Shown: positions 56,313-64,000 of the stretch, piece after piece | Layout: every line of letters begins with the position of its first letter | How positions within the stretch are numbered: position 1 is the stretch's first letter | Assembly: GCA_022496805.1 (NCBI GenBank) | Contig: CM040085.1 | Span: 14,475,811-14,539,810 of the forward strand | DNA from: Pohlia nutans | Taxonomy: Eukaryota > Streptophyta > Bryopsida > Bryales > Mniaceae | Length of the DNA: 64,000 nt | Reading direction: 5' to 3' | Program-made: the position numbers and the translations under genes | The notes under the pieces: generated by a model | The model's input: the letters and a program-made list of their open reading frames with translations, nothing else | Database searches by the model: none | What the model was told of the DNA's origin: nothing

Positions 56313-56981
56313 TCATTGTTCATTCCCCACTTCCACCTTCATTGAATCCAAAATTTTAATTCTTACAAAAGTAGCACCTCCATCTCTTTCTTGACATAAA
56401 GTTATTTCTATAGTCACCCCTAAAATGCCCATTTTCAGACATCGCACAGGTTTCTCTTGCTCAAAGGGACTTTTTTCCAACATATCACCTGCAACATGAT
56501 TTGACTGATGGGATATATATCTCCAGGAAAACAATGAGAAACAACAAGGGTAGGTTACCTGATCTTTTGAATTTTTTTTCATCACAGCAGGCCCACCCAC
56601 CTGAAGAAGATTGGCGAATTTTAAGCAAACATTGATTCTAACGTTTTTTTCTCTCTTGCAAAGAGCAACTCCAATATTTATGCCAGTCCAGTACCTGTGA
56701 GCAAATTCAGGTGCTAAGTTACCTCTTTTCTGGAAACAACCGTACACGCAGTCACCCAGGAAACAAACTCTAACAGGGCTCGCTGCAGAATTAACCAGCC
56801 TGAGGCTCAAACCAGACTCAATTTGCCAAGCTTCTTCTCGTCCACAACTTGATTTGCAAGACTCAACTTGCAAGGAAGAATCAGATTGTTCGGGTTGCAA
56901 TAGAGAGGGGTCTTCAGACTTGGAAAATGGTATTATAAATCTTGACAGTGTAATCTTTGCGACAGACTGCTCCTTCCACAT
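56313..56981 (-). CDS. Unrecognised 222-aa open frame downstream of NAL1-like gene
   Basis: Begins 48 bp after the NAL1-like stop, same strand. Segments include SGLSLRLVNSAASPVRVCFL and NIGVALCKREKNVRINVCLK. Length without a stop is above chance for this composition, but several internal CAG-GTRAGT-like junctions suggest it may be a 3' UTR or spliced 3' exon of the neighbour rather than a separate gene. No domain recognised. Confidence 0.25.
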   Translation of the reverse strand: MWKEQSVAKITLSRFIIPFSKSEDPSLLQPEQSDSSLQVESCKSSCGREEAWQIESGLSLRLVNSAASPVRVCFLGDCVYGCFQKRGNLAPEFAHRYWTGINIGVALCKREKNVRINVCLKFANLLQVGGPAVMKKNSKDQVTYPCCFSLFSWRYISHQSNHVAGDMLEKSPFEQEKPVRCLKMGILGVTIEITLCQERDGGATFVRIKILDSMKVEVGNEQ

Positions 56982-57028
56982 CCAGTGAGAGAATTACCAG
57001 CCCAGGCTCCATCCATCAGCTCCACTCG

Positions 57029-59074
57029 TCACGAATCGGGAGGAAGGAATGGAGACTCTCCGGACGAACGAGCCCGTTTGGATCCACATTGCAAAGCATC
57101 ACAGAAAGAGGGAGGTTTCACAATGTGGCATCCGCTCCGACCCATGGCAGCATCCACTACCAATGGCAACCTGGCCCCATTCGGGAGGCTCTGCTGCTGC
57201 ACTTCCCTGCTACCATGCTCCACACCAGACAATGGGCTGGACAGTGAAAGCTCAAACGGGTCGTCCACTTTGAGAACAGGATTGGCTTGTCGTCTTTGCA
57301 CTGACACAGTCTGCGTGGTACGCCAGTTGCTATCCAGGGCAGTCCTCAACGGTATCAAGCGAGTATCACTACTGTTATTGTTCGCCTTGTTCGCCTGCGA
57401 GTGAGCTTCCGAAGGCGCTGTGGACAACAAGTCCTTGAGAGTTTCCTTGGAGGAGGAGCATGTCTTGTCACCCGATTGCACTGGAAAATGGTGATCAAAG
57501 TGGAACGATCCTACCTCCATGTACTGGATGTGCCTGCCGGGCAATGTGGTGCTGAGCAGGGAGCGAATCGTCAAGGGCGGGGGTGACGAGTGATGCGACA
57601 ACACCAGGCATTGCTGCTGCACCTCCAGAGCCTCCTCCAGCGCCTCATTGGTGGTGATGATGCTGAGCTCCAGGGAGTCCAGGAGGCGGCTCAGGTCCAC
57701 CCCACTCGTCCAATTCTCAGGCTCCTTCCAGTTTCGAAGTTTCAGGCGGCCGCGGTGACTGGTGCCACCCCAAACGATGCCAATCGGTCGCGGCTTCTCA
57801 GTTTCGTCAGTGACCATGATCAAGCTCCCACTGTCACCCTCGGACTCGAAGTCCTCGTTAGTATCACTCACAATGAGGAAGTCGATCAGGAAGGAATGGC
57901 CTTTGTCGTTGTTGTACTCAACTGAATACGCTAGAATGCTGCCTTTTGTCACCCCGGAGCTTCGGCCCACTTTGATCACGTGCTTGCCAATCAAGTTGCC
58001 GAGCGGTGCCTGCAAGTCCACCGGCATCACCTCTCCGACCTCGCCCACACCCTTCACGAATGGCGTCACAAAGTTGCGAACATCAAAGTTGTTGTCGAAG
58101 GGAATGAAAGCGCCGTCTGCACGCACAAACGTTTCCGGGTTCATGCTGGCAAACACACCGTACCAGAGATCCTCCCGGATGAAGGTGGTGGTGCGCTCCA
58201 CAGCACCGAGGTAGAGCCCGGGCCCCATGTGGGGGGGCAGAGGGTGGAAGAGCTTCTGCACGGGGTGGTCAAGATCTACGGCCACATGGCGGTTGGTGAG
58301 GAAGCCAACTTGGCAGAGCCCGGTGCGGCTGCGCACAATGGCACCCAACGTGCCATAGAGCTCGTAGCAGGCCACTTGCGAGCCCGAGCCGATGGTGGCA
58401 TCACGGCCTTGCAGCCCCTCCACAAGGTCCATGTACACGGGCTCAGCCTGCTTCTGCTGGCCCAGGTGTGAAAACTCCACCACGTCGACGTCACACCAGA
58501 CGCCGCCTGGGCCCTCCAGCAGCTGCGGGAGCTCCTGATTCTCATGCAGCCACTGCCGGTGCACCTTGCGTGCCACGAACACGATGATGGCCGGAATGTT
58601 GGTCTGCAGGCCCCCGCGCAGGCGGAACCCCAGCGCTGTACCTAGGCTGCAGCACCGCAGGTTCTTGCTGTGGAAGGCGCGGATGGTGAGCAGGTCCAGC
58701 AGCGTGGAGGCTTGGTGCCCTTGCGGTCGCCTGCCGCCGGAACATGACATCTCCTTCTGCAGGCTCTTGAAGTAAGACGCCCGTTCTTCCGCCAGGTCAT
58801 TCAGCGCTCGCGGTGTTCGCCACCCAAACTGGCCCGCATTGTTGCTTGGATTGTGCACTCCCGAGAACGCACCCGACTCCTTGGTCAGATCCGACTCCTT
58901 GTTGTTCGTGTGATTCTCCGACTGCTGCTGTTTGGTTGCTGTCATTATTGTATGCCCTCCCAACCCGTCGCCGCCGCTCGCTGCACTCACAGCTGTTGTT
59001 GTCCATGGCTCATGCTGCTCCGGGACGGAGCCGGAAGTAGCACAAGTCCTCGTTGTTGTCGTCGTGGCTGGCAC
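57029..59074 (-). CDS. NAL1: NARROW LEAF 1-like trypsin-fold serine protease
   Basis: 681-codon frame. After a low-complexity N terminus (poly-Thr, Gln/Asn-rich) the conserved NAL1 body starts near residue 95: LLDLLTIRAFHSKNLRCCSL, FRLRGGLQTNIPAIIVFVAR, LEGPGGVWCDVDVVEFS, YGTLGAIVRSRTG, CQVGFLTNRHVAVDLDHP, FHPLPPHMGPGLYLGAVERT, ENWTSGVDLSRLLD. The catalytic triad is His263 (TNRHVAV), Asp320 (RADGAF) and Ser415 (EGDSGSL), corresponding to H233, D291 and S385 of rice NAL1. NAL1 proteins control leaf width, vein number and auxin-related growth in angiosperms and are nuclear/cytoplasmic; the role here is inferred only. The C-terminal 200 residues are a variable tail. The start is the first in-frame ATG, but a later ATG (HTIMTATKQQ, residue 44) is possible. 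Intact; GC-rich against AT-rich flanks. Confidence 0.92.
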   Translation of the reverse strand: MPATTTTTRTCATSGSVPEQHEPWTTTAVSAASGGDGLGGHTIMTATKQQQSENHTNNKESDLTKESGAFSGVHNPSNNAGQFGWRTPRALNDLAEERASYFKSLQKEMSCSGGRRPQGHQASTLLDLLTIRAFHSKNLRCCSLGTALGFRLRGGLQTNIPAIIVFVARKVHRQWLHENQELPQLLEGPGGVWCDVDVVEFSHLGQQKQAEPVYMDLVEGLQGRDATIGSGSQVACYELYGTLGAIVRSRTGLCQVGFLTNRHVAVDLDHPVQKLFHPLPPHMGPGLYLGAVERTTTFIREDLWYGVFASMNPETFVRADGAFIPFDNNFDVRNFVTPFVKGVGEVGEVMPVDLQAPLGNLIGKHVIKVGRSSGVTKGSILAYSVEYNNDKGHSFLIDFLIVSDTNEDFESEGDSGSLIMVTDETEKPRPIGIVWGGTSHRGRLKLRNWKEPENWTSGVDLSRLLDSLELSIITTNEALEEALEVQQQCLVLSHHSSPPPLTIRSLLSTTLPGRHIQYMEVGSFHFDHHFPVQSGDKTCSSSKETLKDLLSTAPSEAHSQANKANNNSSDTRLIPLRTALDSNWRTTQTVSVQRRQANPVLKVDDPFELSLSSPLSGVEHGSREVQQQSLPNGARLPLVVDAAMGRSGCHIVKPPSFCDALQCGSKRARSSGESPFLPPDS

Positions 59075-60318
59075 GCGCTGTTGTTGGTTCTGCTCTTCAT
59101 CATAAACAACGCCAAATCTCTACCTCGTTCTTGACTGATGCTGTCAGTCCCACGTTGCCATCTTCCTGTCCAAATAATGCATAATCCCGCAGCATAACAT
59201 TCACATTCCACGTTCTAACCATTCTCATGTTGCGCTGATTTCACAACCCCACGCCACTTAAAAATGCTGCTTCTTCTTCTTCACTGCGCCGTGTTCAGTA
59301 CATATGATTGATTTCAGACACGATCTGGTGAAGTTCGCAACACCGACCCTCCACTGCCAAAGGAAGGGCGCGGTCTAGATCCTACAACGGCCAATAATCC
59401 GCGAGATTACGCTCCACATAAAGTAGGTACTCTATTATTCCAGAGAGGCTGCACAGCCGCTGAACAACAATCAAACGTCGCCACTAGTGTCAGAAATTGA
59501 AACTGTGACAACTGAAAAACAGCGCCGAAATCACAATCAATCAAGCAGACCACTTATTAGCGAAACAAAATCGAAATATCTTTCGAGATCAACTTCCACC
59601 CACTAATTCCGGCTACCCAAGATATTTGGCATATACGAAGCTCTGTCTTAATGATCGACATATGCGCAAGGTACAATCTAACAGCGAACATGCTACTGAT
59701 CATGACTGTCAAATCCCACCACTCATTCCTCAGCTCGGGTCTCCACCGAACCACGAACAAACGACTCTCCTTACACATTGGCGTAACCCTAAATATGCTC
59801 CGACTCAATGCTCCCTATCAGTAACCCGTTTACAGTGTCAAAATCGGCCAAGCCTGTATCCGTTCTCCGCGCTCTCGGTCGATAAAAATCACACAAACAA
59901 ACGACGCTTCCTCGCCATAACTACACAAACCACCCGAAACAAGAATTCTTCTACACGGAACCAATAACCCCAACCCCACCACCTCCAAGCCCTCGAGAAC
60001 ACGAAACCGACGAACTCAAAACCGACCAAATGTGAAGCAGCTCAGGCTCTGAGCACGCAGGAAAGAAACAACAGAGGAGCACGTCAAGAGAGAACAACAG
60101 GAAGACATACCCCGTGGAAGACGTGAAAGAATCAGGCCGTTCAAATTGTTGTCGATGTTGTTGATGCTGCGGCAAAAGTGAAAGCTGCGAGATGAGCAGA
60201 GGCTGCTGCTGGTGCTAAACCACAAAAACATTCAACAGAGGGCCATTACCGAGGCAGAGAAATGATCTATCCCATTGCGCAAGTGCTGCAGCGAGAGCAG
60301 CAGGCACACCACTATCCT
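59075..60318 (-). promoter_or_regulatory. 5' leader and promoter region of the NAL1-like gene
   Basis: No coding frame. Reading leftwards, a probable 5' UTR exon with CAACAACATCGACAACAATT ends at CACGG followed by GGTATGTC, a good donor at 60110. The matching acceptor near 59.2-59.3 kb could not be chosen among several. Purine/pyrimidine-rich patches are seen near 60180-60220. Confidence 0.4.
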
Positions 60319-60718
60319 GGCTAGCTCGCGGGCGGGCGGGCGGAAGGAAGGGCAACCCTCCTAGGCCAGGCCGGGTCCGGGCCGGGGATGGGCTGGGTCC
60401 CTAGGATGGGCCGGGTGAGTGATCGCGGGTCGGGTGGAGCAAGCACCCTATCCTCGGCCTGATATTTATTTGATACTTTCAAATTGATTCTCCAGGCACC
60501 GGGGCCATTGGAAGCCTGCCATGAAAGTTCTCTTACTTGGGTTGCGCTCCGCCCCTTCATTTTTTTCATTTTTCCCCTGGGCTGGGCTGCCCCCCAAATT
60601 TTGCAAATAAAATTTTGCATTATTTTCTTGTAGTTTAGTGGTTAAAAACTCCAACTTTAGCTTCAATTTTTCATTTTATTTTATTTTTTACTGAAAATGT
60701 TGCTAAGTTAACTATACC
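60319..60718. other. GC-rich patch then spacer
   Basis: 60328-60435 is rich in GGGCGGGCGGGCGG and GGGCCGGGT/GGGCTGGGT motifs, possibly part of an upstream regulatory region or a repeat edge. The rest is AT-rich. Confidence 0.4.
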
Positions 60719-61265
60719 TTAACCCCTAAACGTCCCAGCGTCCAGTTTCTGGATGTTTGTTGGTCAAACCCAATTTTGATCTTGAAGATGACTTTTGTTG
60801 CTAATACACCCAACTAAGAAAATGAAGTTTATTAAGTCTAGTTTGTACTCCACTTTTCAAATCTTAAAAATTCCAATTATTGAGTATTTTATTGCTTGTG
60901 CAAGCTTTGTAGCTCAAGGTTTGAATTACACTACATAGGATGTTCACCTTTCGAATTTCAAAATTTAAATTAAAATTTTCTATGGAAAACATATCATGTG
61001 ATTCTCCATTGTAATTTGTACCTGCTCCCAAAAAAATATTAATTTTTTAAAGCTTTTTTGTAATAAAAATTATTTTTTGAAGTATTTGACTTAAAAATTT
61101 GTTAAAAAGGCCATATTAAATCAAAAAAATCTGAAAATTTCAAGACTGATAGGAAACATTCAATTCCATGCATGAAAAATATTACAAAATATATTTTGAT
61201 AAATCTTGAAGGCTAAATTGTGTAGTTTGACTTTCCTACAAAGGAGTGGTACGTTTAAGGGTTAA
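60719..61265. mobile_element. 547-bp TTAACCCCTAAACG MITE
   Basis: Ends TTAACCCCTAAACGTCC and ACGTTTAAGGGTTAA. AT-rich interior without coding. First of a run of abutting elements. Confidence 0.7.
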
Positions 61266-61373
61266 AAGGAGCATTTACTTTAAAGCGTGCATATCCACTA
61301 TAGTGTGACATTTTTAATCGTGAAATGTCACACTGCACTAGATATGCATGCTTTAAGATAAATGCTCCCTTTG
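61265..61373. repeat. 109-bp near-perfect hairpin
   Basis: AAAGGAGCATTTACTTTAAA with GCGTGCATATCC pairs with the complement ending AAATGCTCCCTTT; stem about 48 bp, loop about 10 (TTAATCGTG). Lies exactly between two TTAACC elements. Confidence 0.8.
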
Positions 61374-61387
61374 AGGTATACTTACCT

Positions 61388-62001
61388 TAACCGTTTGTAT
61401 TTTCTTCACGTTGGCTTCGAGTCAAATGTCCCCAAATAAATAAAAATTGTCAAAACCTAGCAATTTTTAGTCATCAAAAATTTATTCATTTATTCATTTT
61501 TCTTTTTTATTTATATATATGGAGTTGATGTAGAAAGCTAAGTTGTAAATGTCAATGTGAAGATCACATCTCTATGGTTGAATTTATCATATTTCTTATT
61601 AATAAATTTTAATTAAATTTTCAAGATTTGCTTTTGAAATTCAATTAAAAATCCGAAACCAACCAAAAAAAATGAAAAATAAATAAATTGTTGTAATGAA
61701 TTTGGAATAACATGCACTACGAGATGGTATGATTTCCATTATTTAATTCTATTTACTTTGGAAAATAATGTTTAAGGTCTCACTTTTTGAACTAAAAATG
61801 AAACCTGACATAAACCAATTATGTTATTTAAAAAAATCAAAATGTCTTATTTTGAAGATCCATATTGTAAAAATGATAGTCAACTAGCACAAGAACCAAG
61901 GAAATTTTGGATGGATGAAAATTGTCCATATATGTAGTCAAGAAAATAATCTAAATCTATTCACCATCCACTATGTGGACGCAAGCACGTCAAAGGGTTA
62001 A
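61388..62001. mobile_element. 614-bp TTAACC-end element
   Basis: Begins TTAACCGTTTG and ends CGTCAAAGGGTTAA. Interior AT-rich. Weak TIR, supported by context. Confidence 0.5.
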
Positions 62002-62601
62002 TCCCTAATGCCTCAAATGTCAGTTGTTGACACCTTAGATGACTAAAACTTTGAGGAGCCGTTTCTCTTTCATTTAGTGTTTGATTTCAATGAAATATGT
62101 CGGGTTAGATTTCAATCCAAGTCTAGTTTTGTGGTAAAAATCTCAGCTTACTATTCAAGATGTTACTAAAATTTGGCAAGTATTTTAGTACAAGGGAGTC
62201 TTGTTTTAGACTCTTTTTCCTTTGTACAATTTGGACAAATTTTTGAGATTGCAAGGCCATTTTTGGAGCATTAATGATTTTTTGTGATTCTTTTTGTACC
62301 AATGTGTTTTTAAGATGATGTTAAACAACTTTGTAGTTGAAAGTTAATTCTTTTGGAAAAGATTTAGTAATTGCATTTCAACTTCAAATTGTCAACAACC
62401 AAATTTTGAAACCAAGTTTTGATATTAAAACATTATGATCTTCCAATCTATGGGCTTCATGACTCCAAATTGGATTCACATCATCTACAACGAGTCTAAT
62501 ACAAGATTGTATGATTGAGATTTCCATACATTTACACCTATGATACTTCAAATTTAATGATGTTTTTAGGGTGAAGAACGCCATGATACTTTAGGAGTTA
62601 A
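61998..62601. mobile_element. Abutting TTAATCCCTAATG element
   Basis: Begins TTAATCCCTAATGCCTC, sharing its first bases with the end of the previous element, and ends ACTTTAGGAGTTAA. No coding. Tentative. Confidence 0.4.
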
Positions 62602-63834
62602 ACCTCTAGTGTCTCAATGAAAAATATAGTTTTTATTTAAAATATCAATATTCAATAATATAAATTTTTAGATTACATGTACACCATATAGTGTTGGAGA
62701 TTGGTTTTTCTTCTTTCTAAATGTTCCTTCATAATCATTTCCAAATGATTCATTTGAAGCCATATACATAATGGGCAATGTTGTCCATTTATACATGTGT
62801 TTGGGATTAACTCCTATGTGTATGGACTATAAATAAAAAATTACTTTGGAAGCAAATAGTCAATTATAGTAATTTTCAAGACATTGATTTTTATCATTCT
62901 CAAATGTAGGAATAGCTCTTTCTTTCTATTGGTATTCACTCTATCAAAATAAGTCTCTAATTTAGAATTTGGTATATTTTTTAATTATAATTTTTTTCCA
63001 AATTGGGGTCAGTTGGTAATTCAACCACTAAGGATATTTACATTGCATACAAACATTGTAGTTTTGAGAGTTGCATGTATTGATTAACAATTTCATTAAA
63101 TACCACTTCTGTTAACAATGTACATGCAATGTGGAAAGCTTGTGTGACACAAAATTATGACTGTGAATTTAGGATGTGAATTTTATGGAGTTGGAGATCT
63201 CAAACACTCTTATCATGTAGTCTTTAAAGTTTTGAATTGAAGGAGATTGGCCATCATCAACTTCCTTATTGTGTACTTTTCCAATTCTGATTTTAAGTGC
63301 AAATTCAAAGTGTACATTGCACATGTACCTTTAACAAAAGTGGTGTTATTGATAAATTGTGATTGTAGCCAATTTCACATTGAAAGGATCCTAAAACATT
63401 GAAAAGGCGTCATTGAAATAACATATGTGAAGTTATAAAGAGGCAAAGTTTGTACTACATTAGTAGATGCTATTGGAAAATGTACTACATAGTTAAATCA
63501 ATTTTTATTCTCACATACAGTTCATACACTTGAATTACTTGTAAAATACAAGCATGTTAGCATGTCTTATGCCTTGTGATTTTGTTTTTGAAATATACTT
63601 ATTTGTCAAGATCTAACATGACCAGTGAATCACCCAAGTATGGGTGAGCATGAGCATAATGTGGGAGGCACGGTGAGATTCGGCCTTGGCGAGGACCTTG
63701 GGAACTCATGTGTGGTTTAGGGGAGCTAATCTAGCATTGGAAAGGAGAGTGTTTCAAATCTCTTTGACAACTCAAAGCAAGGTGATTGGTTTGAAAAAGT
63801 GGAGGCAAAACTCGTTTTTGCTCACCTTTGAAGC
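62602..63834. other. AT-rich spacer, no gene seen
   Basis: Nothing supported beyond low-complexity AT. Confidence 0.45.
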
Positions 63835-64000
63835 TTAACTCCTAAACGTTCTCACCCTCTTCAGATTTGGCAGTTTTCCAAAGATGCATTATAAAATGCA
63901 ACTAAGAGGGATATTTTCAACTTGATGAATGAATAAAAGTTGTACATTATGAATTTTACATTCTATCTATATGGTTGGATATGTGATTGCTATTACCAAT
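63835..64000 (+). mobile_element. Palindromic-element family, copy cut by the window end
   Basis: Starts TTAACTCCTAAACGTTCTC and continues with AAAGATGCATTATAAAATGC, AACTAAGAGGGATATTTTCA and GTACATTATGAATTTTACAT, matching the arms of 48821-49855. Confidence 0.85.

Noticed and set aside
1..64000. tRNA, rRNA, snoRNA or riboswitch genes
   Set aside because: No cloverleaf boxes or conserved rRNA stretches were recognised on either strand by eye; a covariance-model scan would be needed to be sure.

Overview
This is nuclear DNA of a land plant: spliced genes with GT/AG introns, TTTAGGG-type telomere-like motifs, plant-specific transposon superfamilies (MULE with a Ulp1 gene, CACTA with DUF4218/DUF4216, Stowaway) and a NARROW LEAF 1 homologue. 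The LRR style (22 or so units of the LPESLGQL kind) and a kinase relic that could come from a kinase-NBS-LRR gene lean towards a bryophyte, lycophyte or fern rather than a flowering plant, but I cannot fix the species.

Layout. 0-3.8 kb: 3' part of an LRR gene whose intron carries a foldback transposon with a second MITE nested in one arm. 3.8-13 kb: gene-poor AT-rich DNA with several MITEs and a decayed hAT transposase. 13.1-23.1 kb: a 479-bp Harbinger-like MITE split by a complete 9,483-bp Mutator-like element (MULE) with 9-bp target duplications, long TIRs, a four-exon MURA-like transposase and, convergent to it, a multi-exon Ulp1-type cysteine protease gene. 23.5-25.6 kb: a Pack-type element with long inverted arms holding the 3' end of a short-chain dehydrogenase gene, itself hit by a 277-bp MULE-type MITE. 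25.7-33.3 kb: tandem repeats, small unknown ORFs and a protein-kinase pseudogene split by a MITE. 34.1-42.4 kb: a decayed CACTA element bounded by CACTA ends and TAT duplications, with divergent TNPA-like and TNP2-like pseudogenes. 43-50 kb: Stowaway MITE, a roughly 3.5-kb satellite of about 128-bp monomers, and a 1-kb palindromic element. 51-60 kb: the intact host genes, a WDR13-like WD40 gene (+) and a NAL1-like trypsin-fold protease gene (-). 60.7-64 kb: MITEs packed end to end.

The outstanding signal is in the MULE: the hexamer GTCTCG/CGAGAC occurs about 70 times in 9.5 kb (roughly 4-5 expected), on both strands, in TIRs, introns, exons and spacers, and only about five times in the remaining 54 kb. 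It stops at the element boundaries. I read it as an element-wide self-recognition code for a protein encoded by the element, comparable in principle to the VANC anti-silencing system of VANDAL MULEs but extended through coding DNA. Small MITEs here share the MULE's terminal sequence and could be mobilised by it.

Most of the rest is a graveyard of nested DNA transposons, including a MITE superfamily ending in TTAACCCCTAAACG-type sequence found at more than ten places. No RNA genes, CRISPR arrays or prokaryotic operons were seen.
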